Of a stretch of 64,000 nt of DNA, positions 35,422 through 46,481 are shown one piece after another (the stretch's first letter is position 1; each line of letters starts with the position of its first letter). The stretch is from Agrostemma githago. Lineage: Eukaryota; Streptophyta; Magnoliopsida; Caryophyllales; Caryophyllaceae. The DNA lies in NCBI GenBank assembly GCA_958450325.1, contig OY288242.1, positions 26,046,474 through 26,110,473 of the forward strand. The letters run 5' to 3'. Position numbers and translations under genes: made by a program. The notes under the pieces are model-generated. The model was not told the origin of the DNA. It made no database searches and saw only the letters and a program-made list of their open reading frames with translations.

Positions 35422-36233
35422 CCCTCTGTACGGGTGTTTAATTTGTGCTTTGAAACGACCCATTTTGTAGCTTTTATGTTTTTGAATCGAGATGCCATTA
35501 CGCTAAATATAAATATTGTCCAATTTATATTAGTTTAAATCTCGATGGCTCGTCATACTCGACATTCGGTTATAGAACCGACATCTAGTATTTAGAGCGA
35601 ATTTGCAAAATCGAGTTTGATCGGGCTAGAACAAATATCGATTCCCTCCGCATCATAATGTCGTAATCAATCCTTTCGGATCGTGTGACAATTAATTCGG
35701 CGTCAATGGGTTTCGTCCTAATCCGATTTGTCGATGATTCTTTAGAATTATATTTTGAAAGAAATGTGGTCGGACATATTTAACGACGAATCTCCAAGAT
35801 CTATTACGCCCTTAAGTGTTTAGGGCGGCGCACCTCGAAGGGCACCACCTCCAATACGACTTGTAAAGGGATTAAATAGACTTTAGGCGGAATTCGTAAT
35901 TAAACATATTCGACCCAAAAATTCGACCGTTGTTGCAAACTTAAGTCCTCGGCATTTTAATATCGTAATTTGGCCTTAAGGCCTACGATCGTTAATTTAG
36001 CCTCAACGGACGTTGCTCGGATCGTTTTGAAAATAGTTTTGTTAAATAATTATATGCGGTATTAATATTATAACAAAACGTAAATGACGATAATTAAATG
36101 TTAGAGATTAGAATACGATAAGTAAATGTTAGATGTTAGTCGACATAAAATAAAATGTTAGATTGCGATAAATAAAATGTTAGTAGCAAAATTAAAATGT
36201 TAGTAACAAAATTAAAAATGTTAGTATTAGTGT

Positions 36234-36235
<2 letters not shown>

Positions 36236-36303
<68 letters not shown>
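36236..36303. repeat. (GTA)n(ATA)n microsatellite in Ogre LTR
   Basis: A compound trinucleotide tract followed by (TA)n. The matching tract in the other LTR (44792-44855) is shorter, which accounts for much of the length difference between the two LTRs. Confidence 0.92.
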
Positions 36304-36304
<1 letters not shown>

Positions 36305-36679
36305 GTGTATATATATATATAATCAAAAAAGAGAAAGGAGAAAGGATGTCGGGATTTGAATTACACCCTCAACCTACATGCTTAATTGGTCTCAAAAACG
36401 GACTCGTAATAGCGACGAGAGCGCGGGAGTGTCGAGATATGTAGGGTGAGTTATGGTGTGTGTCTTTGACGAGTTTTGATCTCGAGAATTTGAATGTGTA
36501 TGTGTGTATGTAGATGATGGATGATTGAATGTTTGAAGGTGTGTTTGATGGTTGATGTATGTAAAGTTGTAGTGTGATTAGGGTAAAAAGTTGTGTGAAG
36601 GTGGTAAAAAGGTAGAAAAAGTGTTGTGTAATGTGTTGGGGTGATGGGGTATTTATAGGAAAATACCCCGGTTTAGAGT

Positions 36680-36788
36680 CACTCGATCGAGTGGAGCGTG
36701 TGTACTCGATCGAGTGCCCGGTTCGAGTCTGGTTCGGCCGGTTCGTGGCCTTACTCGACCGAGTGGATGTGAACCACTCGACCGAGTG
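36680..36788. repeat. Palindrome module 6 (inner Ogre 3' LTR, next to TATA)
   Basis: Offsets 0, 23, 72 and 95 bp. The module ends about 20 bp upstream (element sense) of the TATA box at 36651-36659. The first two sites have the GATC centre, the last two the GACC centre. Confidence 0.95.
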
Positions 36789-37174
36789 GGTCAAAATGGA
36801 GGGAGTATATTTAGGGAATGATTTGTTGACTTTTTTGAATGAGATTTGTTTATTGGACAAGCTTCTAGAAGCGAACTTGGCTGTTTTTTGTGTCGGATTC
36901 GTCTTTGACCGGGTTTTGACCCGGTCGCCAAAAAACGGTTCTATTTCCGGTGTCGGTTTTGACCCAAATTAGTCTCATTTTATTGGAAACGACCCACTGG
37001 GCCTGGATTTGAGGTCGGTTTTGAGAGATTTGCACTCCGCTAAATGCCCACGTCGGATACTATTGATTCCGAGTCCGTATTCGAGCGTATTAAGTCACGT
37101 TAGCGTCCGATCATCATCGGGTGTTTTGTCGGGAACTGCTATAGAAACTAGCAGGCAAAATGCGGGTGTCTACA

Positions 37175-40044
37175 GAGCCCCCACTCTGACTGAGGCTTGG
37201 ACAAGGCGAAAGTCAGAGTAGCTACCAGGCCAATCGAGGATTACGACCTGGCAACCTTCCGGTCGGGCCTTTTATAGTCCATTAGACTCGCGTGAAGGGC
37301 TCGCCAGCCATAAGAAAAGGGGTCATACCTGTCCTGATGACGATAGCTCCGTGGGGAGTCGGACTTGCCTTTGAAGTCCTAGGTGTACCTGTATTTGCAC
37401 GTAATATCTAGGTGAAACACCGACTCATGCTGGGGAGTAAAGTAGCTGCGCGGGGACTTGCTTCTGAAGTCTTGGGTGTACCCGTATGCCGACACATCAC
37501 GTCTTGGATGTAGCATTCCAGGAGAAACACCGCTTTTGGTGTTCCATTGGGAAGCACTAGCTGACACCTGAAATGTTAGATACATAGGCAGAAATAGCAG
37601 GCATAGTATATAGCAAGATAGCACATAGGAAATGCAGTTAGCATCTATAGACTAGTTTGCGCTGAGGGAAATGATTTTTGCTTAGTTTTGAAATCGAAGT
37701 CCTGAAAGCAACTCACGTGCTAGGAGATAGGTTTTCAAAATTGAAAGGGGTAGAAAAGAAATTTGCAGTTTAAATAGACCGAAATTTGACCTTGTCGAAA
37801 AGGATTTTCTCAAATGGCTAAGTTTTGCAAATTTTTAAAATGAGAATTTGAAGGGAGAAACATATCGACAGACTCGACTCTGGACGTGACCAGACGAGTT
37901 GACAGACACGACTTGGCATCTCGCAGGGGTTGGACTGTGACTCGGTAGGGGGGTGGGCCACCAAAGATGACAAGACTCTTAAGTTGCGCTATTTCGTAGC
38001 CTAGGTGAGTGGCAACACGGTCGAACATCGGAACGGGAAAGATGCGTTATAGGAGGACTGCAGCAGTAACAGTGTTGTAGGCTAGTACTCTTTGAATTTT
38101 TGGTTTTGGGGTACATTCCCAAGGTGGGTGTCGCATCGAGTCCCGACAGATTCTCATCTTCGACTGAGCCGAGTACTAGGACACTCTATAGAAAGGAGGC
38201 TAGATTTTGAAAATCATTTGGATTATGTGAGTGGATGGGAGTCTTTTGCCTAAGAGAAGCCCTCAGGACGACAAAGCTAGCTGTTGAGAACATGACAGTG
38301 TCGTGATAGGAATGATGGTGCTTTTTTATATTTGTGTCAATGTGGGTGGTTGTGCCCTTGTTGAAAGGCTGCCTACGTATTTACGTGTAGTGAAATCAAA
38401 CCAAGCCGTAGTTCAGTGGATTGAAAGATATGTTATGTTGCCTAGTTTATTAGGGCTTTGTGTGTAACTAGCCATAGCGATGGTGTAGGCTAGGTGCATT
38501 CCCAATGATGTCTTGATCAAAGGGGGAGAATAGTTAGGATGTTGATCCTGTGACTGTGAGCGTTCTCCGAGGTAGTCCCCAGAGGTGGTGTGAACTATTT
38601 GGGCATGTTCTATGCCGACTGTAGGCTGAGTTCCCGTGTTTGGGGTTGGTAACTAGTTTGGATAATTTTGGAAATGTGGAGCTAGGTCGTAAGTGGCCTT
38701 GATGATTCGAAATCTGGAGCTCAATTTTGTGGAGCTAAGGCTTCGAGGGTAAGGTATTGCAATGTGGTAGGAAAGGGGGAAGTCCAGTAAAAATGACTCG
38801 GACTTCGATCAGGGTAGGTTTGATAATGCGGGATCTGATTTCCATGTCTGGCCCTAATGGTTAGGGTGTATCCTATGGAGCTAGAATCCTCAAAATTCCG
38901 GGCTGTCTCTTAGCCTAGGTCTCGAGAAGGTCTTGAGGGTTGCAATGTGGGAAGGCTAAGTGTGGTGTTAGCTGACCAGCTTGATTGTCTCTTCCCTATT
39001 GGAAGGTATAGGCATTGATAATTTTTGAATTGACCGTACCCCAGTCAAGGGATTTTCACTTGAGTTGAACGTTGACCACGGTCATGGGTATTTGAATTTT
39101 TTTGTTTTTTGTTTTTTTTGGGTTGACCTCTTAGCCCCGGTCGTGGGATCCTTCACTTGAGTTGACTGTGTCCCGGTCAAGGGATTGATCGTATCTGGTC
39201 GAGGGATGTTGAGAGTTCTTTTTTGGTCATGGCCAACTCTTTTGTTTCGGCCTTTTGCTTTTTTTCTTGGACTTTTGATTTTTTTTTGTCCAACTCTTTT
39301 TCTTTTTTTCTTTTTTTTCACGGTAATCCCCTCCTATGGTGTTGTGGGTGGATTTGGGGGTGGGCCCATCGGTTGAATTAGGCTTGTGGAGCCAAACCTT
39401 TGTAAGGTGTAAGCCTAGTTGGTATTTGTGTGAGTGTAACTCATGGTGGAGTACTCTAGGGTAAGCATGGTGGTTTGGATCTCGTTATTGTCATCATAAT
39501 TCCGAGCAGGCTTGGTGGGAGCATCGTCCCGAGTTGGGTATTTTTGGCATCAAGCCTATAGAGTCACGATGCTTCTTTTTTGCTTCTGGTCAGACTAACG
39601 CCTAAGGTAGGGATTGATCAGTCTTATTGGAGGGGTGTTTATTGTGGGAAATGGGCTTGCCTTCCGTCTTGAACCCAAACTAGGAGACTACCTAGATTTG
39701 TCATAGGATTCGATACTGCTCCTACTAGGGGTAGTTATGTGGCTGTCTATGCCGGACATGGAACAGGTAAGGGAAAACACGGGTCTCAGTTCCTGCAGTC
39801 ATTATAGATGTGCTTATAATAGTCACGTGCATGTGCTCACAGTGTATGATGGTGTTCATCATGTTCTCGGAAACACATAAGGAAGCATATATGAGAGATT
39901 GAAAAAGTTGATTTTGTTGAATTTTGGAAAGAGGACAGAATACAGTTGACTCTGACTCTGACATCGGAATTGAAAGAAATAGAACATCCTAAACTCGGAC
40001 TCAGACTTGGACTTAAATCAAATCTGGACTCTGGGATGAGGTTG
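37175..40044 (-). other. Inner Ogre 3' non-coding region
   Basis: 2.9 kb without a coding frame. It includes GCTGCCTACGTATTTACG near 38370, matching the phrase after the antisense ORF of the outer element (54045), and GACTCATGCTGGGGAG near 37423, matching 51767. These show that the region corresponds to the aORF side of the family with pol and aORF removed. Related phrases about GTCAAGGGATT and TTCACTTGAGTTGA recur at 39040-39210. Confidence 0.6.
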
Positions 40045-40983
40045 TCAGTAATCTTCGGCTTCTAAGGACTCAAATGGATGTCCAGTATAGCCTTCGGTAG
40101 AAGCTTTACCCAGATCTTCATTATGTCGAAGATCGTCTTCAATCCTAGTGCCCATTTCGGTAAGCACTGCAAAGTTTGAAATGCCGGCATACCTAAGATG
40201 GACGCGGTAGGAGGGTAGAAGGTTGTTGATGAATGCCTCCACTAGGGTCTTCTTGCTGGGCTTGTCTATCAGCTTAACACTCTCAGCCCGCCAACGTTGA
40301 AGGTATTTGGTGAAACCTTCTGTTGGATCTTGGGCCATGACTTCTAAAGTGCGCATGGTAGTCTGAAGTTCAGTATTATCAGAATAGTTTTTAGCGAACT
40401 CGATAGCCACATCTTCTCAAGTGGGGAATCCTTTTGTATTAAGCCTATAGAACCAGGCTTTTGGATATTTCCCAAGGGATGTGCCGAACAGATTGATGAA
40501 CATGTCGGCTTTGACTTCCTTGATCGCCATAAACGCCTTGAAAGCTCGGAGGTGTAGTAATGGATCCTCCGTCCCTTCGAATATGGGTAACCCTTCTAGA
40601 TTGAGATCTGTTGGTAGTTTCTCACTAATGGGTGTATAGTCTCGGGAGTTTTCAACTCGGATGTTGTTCTCTTGGGAGGCATGGAACTGTTGTTCGAGCT
40701 CACGCACCTTGCTGATCAGTTTGGCAAATGGCCCAGTATTTACCGACCCGTAATTGAAGTCTTGTTCTTCAACGACAATTAGACGAGCATCCAAGGCCTC
40801 TTGGTCGGCTCTTATGAACCCTAGTTGGGTTTCAAACATGGCCTGCTTACTAGCCACGGTTTCTAGCAAAGCCTTCAGTTCATTAATGGTGTTTTCCATC
40901 TCCCTATTCCCGGTTGTGGATGCCATCCTCTGCGAGAATACCCACGTATTCAGAAATGTTGCTTCGGAACTTGAATACACCAA
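40045..40983 (-). pseudogene. Ogre-like gag (single in-frame stop)
   Basis: A single minus-strand frame of about 312 codons is broken only by TGA at 40419-40417, in a place where tryptophan is likely. The N-terminal third is a coiled coil (MENTINELKALLETVASKQ, LISKVRELEQQFHASQ). It is followed by the gag core LPIFEGTEDPLLHLRAFKAF, AWFYRLN, IEFAKNYSDN, MAQDPTEGFTKYLQRWRAES and LVEAFINNLLPSYR, the arrangement of Tat/Ogre gag proteins. It ends at ESLEAEDY without a zinc knuckle, shorter than usual. A probable internal start is MASTTGNREME at about 40926. The protein would package element RNA; one nonsense change separates it from an open frame. Confidence 0.82.
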
Positions 40984-42772
40984 GGCATAGGAAATAGCGC
41001 GGGAGGAGAGACAACTTTGGTTTGACTCGGGTTAGACTCTCCGAAGACAAATATGTAGGGTACGATTCTTGGAGTGATTGTGATTAATCGCCCCGTCGGA
41101 GAATAGCTCCCAAGTGAGTCCAAGGACTCTTGTAGGACTCAGATGGTGTGACATCTAAGTGACTCAAAAGCGGGGTACGTGAGACAACACGTGTAAGACA
41201 TGACCCTTAGAGCAACCGTGACTGATCGCTCTGCTGAAGGGTAGCCCCCGAGTGAGATTGAAGGTTTTGTTAAGACTCGAGTGTCGGACGAGTGACCCTT
41301 AGATGTAAGGATCACGAACCTTTAGCTACAGGGCTATGCCTTGTAAAAGGTTGACTCGGCCTCGAGAAAAGGCAGACGGGTAAGGGAGGAAACTCGTGAT
41401 GTAGGATCGGCATAGTTTCGACGCTAGAGACCCTTGACTTGACTCGAATAAGGGTGGCCCTGTGATTAGGGTAGACCCTTAAGTTAAAGAGTTCTAGAGT
41501 TGGAATGACTCGACTAACGGATTGAAAGATGGGCAAAATTCCCCTAGGAAAGGTCGTGGGGACCGTTCTGTCGGAGGGAAAGATCGCGTGTGACTTTCTA
41601 GTTAGGACTCGAGTGTTCAGACGAACCTTCCACTTACGAGTGTATGACTCGTGTTGGTCGGTTATGCCTTTAGAAAAAGGCGGACTAGGATGGGGAAGAA
41701 ACCCGTGATGTAGGATCGACGGAGTTTCGACGCTATAGACCTTCGACAAATTATGAAAAGACCCGACACACAGATTACGGTAGGTCTTATAAGAAGGAAG
41801 GTTTTTGAAAAATGAGAAGACGGTCCCGAAATCGGTAATGGGCCAATAAGACTTGGCATTTTGAAATGTTAGAATGGTTGTGAGTGAATTCACGTTTTGA
41901 AAAATTGGGAGACGGTCTCGTCTTTTGAAATTGGCAGCATGCCGACAGGGCCGAGTTTTTTTTGATAAGTTGAATATTTGGAAGTTTGAAAATTTGAATA
42001 TCGAAAATAAATTTTCGAAAATTTGAAAATCGAAATTAAGATCCCGAAGATTTGAAAATCGAAAACGGCATCTCGGAGATTTGAAAATCGAGAATCGCAT
42101 CTCGAAAATTTGAAAAAAAATCAAAATGGAATTTTGAAATTTGAAAATCGAAATAAAATTTGAAAATTCGAAAATCGAATGGTGGATCGAAAATTCGAAT
42201 TTTGAAATGGACAGCATGTCGGCTAGAAAATAGGCTATTTTGAGTCAAATCGTAAGTCTAAAATTTCGCAGCATTCCGAGTTTTTGAAATTGGATATTTT
42301 TGAAAGGACGGGTCCCGAAACGGACAGTGTTTCGGGGTTTTTTCAAAATTTGGTATTTTTGGAAAGATGCATTTTTGAAATGATGGTTTTTTGGAAAATG
42401 ACACGGAAACCAAGTAGCACGTAGTCAAGCAAGCATTATAACGACACTCATGTATGCTTTACACTAAGTCTCGGTCGGTCAAAATTGGGTCTATACCAAC
42501 AACGATGGCATTCTCGTGAATCGGGACGGACTCCCTAAGCCGATTTGGTCTTAGGACATGCCGCAAAACCCAGACGAGTTCCGCCATCGAAGTCTGTAGC
42601 GCACCCATGTAGGAATGCACCGTGGTATAGTGGGACGTCGGTCACAAGTAACCGGCCCGGGCAAAATTGGGTTATGCATGAATCATTAAACTAATGCGCG
42701 CACACTAATATAGGAACGATTTCTCTTCGAGTCTCACCCTAGGAACCCCGATGACATGTGGTACATCAGGTA
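40984..42772 (-). other. Inner Ogre 5' leader
   Basis: This is the stretch between PBS and gag in element sense. Part of it is a degenerate duplication: 41329-41450 and 41664-41755 share GTGATGTAGGATCG and GTTTCGACGCTA. Another part (41990-42200) is built from variants of TTTGAAAATCGAAA. Long leaders are normal in Ogre elements. The open frames seen here are low-complexity artefacts. Confidence 0.6.
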
Positions 42773-42790
42773 TCCCCAGCGGAGTCGCCA
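42773..42790 (-). other. Ogre primer-binding site
   Basis: The minus strand reads TGGCGACTCCGCTGGGGA, 3 bp after the LTR end at 42794. It is the Ogre/Tat-type PBS, which I recall as pairing with a tRNA-Arg 3' end. A shorter similar word (GGTGGCGACTCC) occurs inside the LTR on the minus strand near 42899-42910. Confidence 0.8.
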
Positions 42791-43870
42791 AATTGTGGAC
42801 ATGACGTAGGTCCACCCCGACGCGGCCACGCGCGGGTTTGGGTAGGCGAATGAATCTCGTGGTGAGATTGTTCTCGGGTTCGAAACTTAAGTCAAAATGG
42901 AGTCGCCACCGAATTTTGTGGTTATTCGGAACCATACGAGCCCACTCTATGTCGTCATGGGCTATGCACAAAGTACGGCCCACTTCGATTTCAGAGTTTA
43001 TGGGGCTCGTCCCTTTGCATTGCAATATCGATACCGTTTAAACCGGCTTTCGTATATAGAATGACTCTCGTGCGCCAATGGTTTCGGGCATCCGGAAATC
43101 AAGGTTCTGAGTAAGGGGTGAGGGTACGTGTTGGGAAGCCCACTAAGGACACCCAACCCCGCCTGCACATGGCAGCCTCTACTAAGACATCGTTCGTGTT
43201 CGTGTGCGTGCGCTAGTAAAACGATTAAATGATATGCAAGCAACGTTTTCGGGCTAAGCATATGAATTGTTGATTAACTACGTCATTTAATGCATCTTTA
43301 TTCACGTCAAAGTGATTTAGCATGCGATGTTCATTTAAATAAATAAATGGCAAACATCAAATAATAGAAAACTCGTAAATAAATTACAAATTACACGGGC
43401 GGAATACAACCCGGAATTCACAATACAACGAGCAATAAAATAGAATAATTGAATTATGAGCGGCAAATGTTAACTAGAAACGGACCCGTATAATATAAAC
43501 TAGACCGTAAGTTGTGCAAATGGACGAACTTCGATTAATTACGCATTATATTGCGTATTAAGCAAAGGGCGGAGATATGGAACCTAGGCGTGGTGCTAGC
43601 CCGATCCCGAATCCCGATGCCTTGTCCCGACTTATCACATTGAGGAATAGAGTCTAAATTAATCATGTGTCGGATACGACTAAAGAGTCGTCGACACAAG
43701 ATTAATAGTGTGAGACCGTCGATCAAAGTCGTTTTAAGTGATAGTGATATGCATGGGTTTTGAAGATTAGAATTACGTGATTGACTTTACACGTGTCGAC
43801 TAAAAGTCGTAAAAAAATGACGAGCCTCGAATGTTGCATTAAAGCTCTCGGATTACTGGGCTACAGGACC

Positions 43871-43979
43871 CACTCGATCGAGTCATGGCACGGACTCGGT
43901 CGAGTGTGCCTTTAAGGTGGCTACTGCCCGGTTTTTGGTGTGCTACTCGATCGAGTGGGCTTGTGCACTCGATCGAGTG
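43871..43979. repeat. Palindrome module 7 (inner Ogre 5' LTR, downstream)
   Basis: Counterpart of module 5, with the same four-site spacing. Confidence 0.95.
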
Positions 43980-44805
43980 CCCTCTGTACGGGTGTTTAAT
44001 TTGTGCTTTGAAACGACCCATTTTGTAGGTTTTATGTTTTTGAATTGAGATGCCATTACGCTAAATATAAATATTGTCCAATGTATATTAGTTAAAATCT
44101 CGATGGCTCGTCATACTCGACATTCAGTTATAGAACCGACATCTAGTATTTAGAGCGAATTTGCAAAATCGAGTTTGATCGGGCTAGAACAAATATCGAT
44201 TCCCTCCGCATCATAATGTCGTAATCAATCCTTTCGGATCGTGTGACAATTAATTCGGCGTCAATGGGTTTCGTCCTAATCCGATTTGTCGATGATTCTT
44301 TAGAATTATATTTTGAAAGAAATGTGGTCGGACATATTTAACGACGAATCTCCACGATCTATTACGCCCTTAAGTGTTTAGGGAGGCGCACCTCGAAGGG
44401 CGCCACCTCTAATACGACTTGTAAAGGGATTAAATAGACTTTAGGAGGAATTCGTAATTAAACATATTCTACCCAAAAATTCGACCGTCGTTGCAAACTT
44501 AAGTCCTCGGCATTTTAATATCAAAATTTGGCCTTCAGGCCTACGATCGTTAATTTAGCCTCAACGGACGTTGCTCGGATCGTTTTGAAAATAGTTTTGT
44601 TAAATAATTATACGCGGTATTAATATTAAAAAAAAACGTAAATGACGATAATTAAATGTTAGAGATTAGAATACGATAAGTAAATGTTAGATGTTAGTTG
44701 ACATAAAATAAAATGTTAGATTGCGATAAATAAAATGTTAGTAGCAAAATTAAAATGTTAGTAACAAAATTAAAAATGTTAGTATTAGTGTTAGTAGTAG
44801 TAGTA

Positions 44806-44841
<36 letters not shown>

Positions 44842-45214
44842 GTGTATATATATATAATCAAAAAAGAGAAAGGAGAAAGGATGTCGGGATTTGAATTACA
44901 CCCTCAACCTACATGCTTAATTGGTCTCGGAAACGGACTCGTAATAGCGACGGGAGCGCGGGAGTGTCGAGATATGTAGGGTGAGTTATGGTGTGTGTCT
45001 TTGACGAGTTTTGATCTCGAGAATTTGAATGTGTATGTGTGTATGTAGATGAAGGATGATTGAATGTTTGAAGGTGTGTTTGATGGTTGATGTATGTAAA
45101 GTTGTAGTGTGATTAGGGTAAAAAGTTGTGTGAAGGTGGTAAAAAGGTAGAAAAAGTGTTGTGTAATGTGTTGGGGTGATGGGGTATTTATAGGGAAATA
45201 CCCCGGTTTAGGGT

Positions 45215-45323
45215 CACTCGATCGAGTGGAGCGTGCGTACTCGATCGAGTGCCCGGTTCGAGTCTGGTTCGGCCGGTTCGTGGCCTTACTCGACCGAGTG
45301 GATGCGAACCACTCGACCGAGTG
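45215..45323. repeat. Palindrome module 8 (inner Ogre 5' LTR, next to TATA)
   Basis: Offsets 0, 23, 72 and 95 bp. Counterpart of module 6, immediately upstream in element sense of the TATA box at about 45185-45193. Confidence 0.95.
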
Positions 45324-46481
45324 GGTCAAAATGGAGGGAGTATATTTAGGGAATGATTTGTTGACTTTTTTGAATGAGATTTGTTTGTTGGACAAGCTTC
45401 TAGAAGCGAACTTGGCTGTTTTTTGTGTCGGATTCGTCTTTGACCGGGTTTTGACCCGGTCGCCAAAAAACGGTTTTATTTCCGGTGTCGATTTTGACCC
45501 AAATTAGTCTCATTTTATTGGAAACGACCCACTGGGCCTGGATTTGAGGTCGGTTTTGAGAGATTTGCACTCCGTTAAATGCCCACGTCGGATACTATTG
45601 ATTCCGAGTCCGTATTCGAGCGTATTAAGTCACGTTAGCGTCCGATCATCATCGGGTGTTTTGTCGGGAACTGCTATAGACACTAGCAGGCAAAATGCGG
45701 GTGTCTACACCTACCGAGTACTCACTTTAGAATTCTTAAGTTCATTTGAGTTTGATAGACAAGATAACATGATATCCTTTCGGTTGAACAATGAGGAGCA
45801 ATCCATCCTCCTTAGTACCTTGTCCGAGTGTCTTAGGCTTACCTCTAACCAGGATGAAGACATCCTAGACATACCCGAGAGTTCGAAAGCACCTCCCTAC
45901 TTTCAGTTATTTTCGGGTCGGCGTGCAAGTGTCACGGCTATGGCACTCAACGCCATCCCACAACCTACTATCCGCCTCTTCTTGCGGATTTTGAGTCATG
46001 TGGTTTTTCCACGCTCCGACATGAGTAAACTTCACTCATTGGAGGTGTTGATTTTAGGACACTACCTAAACCCCTTTAGGCGATCCCTGAAGGCGTTTAG
46101 TGCACCGGGTATGATATGTGTCGGAATCGAGCCCAGATCAATGGATCTGGACCGCTCGGTTGTGGAGCCATTGTCACTGCGCTAGCAAAGCGCTATATTA
46201 TGGGTTTTGGGGATACAGTCACTTTTGATAGTCTCACCGACCGCGTCCCTTTGCTAGACCGTAGCTACCTCTTCTCCACTTTGAAGTGGATTCGGGGCAA
46301 TCCCCCGGATTTTCTTTGGCGCGTCCGAGACAAGGTTTGGATGAAACTCCTGGTTGTCGAAGGGACAATCCTACCGCCACTTCTTACCTCGCAACCCACT
46401 CCCGTAGGCGAAGACACACCCGACCCACCGAGCTACCTCATTCCCGAGGAGGTCTTCATTTATGATAGGGCGTTCAACCCC

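Larger units (their letters stand above)
35029..37174 (-). mobile_element. 3' LTR of inner Ogre-like element (truncated)
   Basis: Collinear with 43587-45709 with few differences, and holds modules 5 and 6. On the minus strand CCTATAAAT at 36651-36659 is a TATA box. The terminus TGTAGACACCCGC at 37174 is preceded in element sense by the polypurine run GAGTGGGGGCTC. Confidence 0.88.
35029..45709 (-). mobile_element. Inner Ogre-like element, gag only, 3' LTR truncated
   Basis: In minus orientation: 5' LTR 45709-42794, PBS 42790-42773, a long leader, gag 40983-40045, a non-coding 3' region, and 3' LTR 37174-35029. The 3' LTR matches the 5' LTR closely up to 35029 but lacks its last ~790 bp, so the left junction with Athila is a deletion and no target duplication can be shown. 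The internal region is only 5.6 kb and has no protease, RT or integrase. It is therefore a non-autonomous or deleted derivative. Confidence 0.88.
42794..45709 (-). mobile_element. 5' LTR of inner Ogre-like element
   Basis: 2916 bp, in element sense TGTAGACACCCGC to CATGTCCACA. It contains a TATA box on the minus strand at about 45185-45193 (CCTATAAATACC) and modules 7 and 8. After 45709 the Athila sequence resumes with CCTACCGAGTACTC. Confidence 0.9.

Noticed and set aside
36369..36860. Similar 163-codon frames in both Ogre LTRs (also 44904-45395)
   Set aside because: They are LTR U3/R sequence; the peptide is dominated by translated palindromes and has no start context or domain.
41312..42217. 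301-codon minus-strand frame rich in Phe, Ser and Ile
   Set aside because: It is built from TTTGAAAATCGAAA-type low-complexity leader sequence in the inner Ogre element; no recognisable domain.
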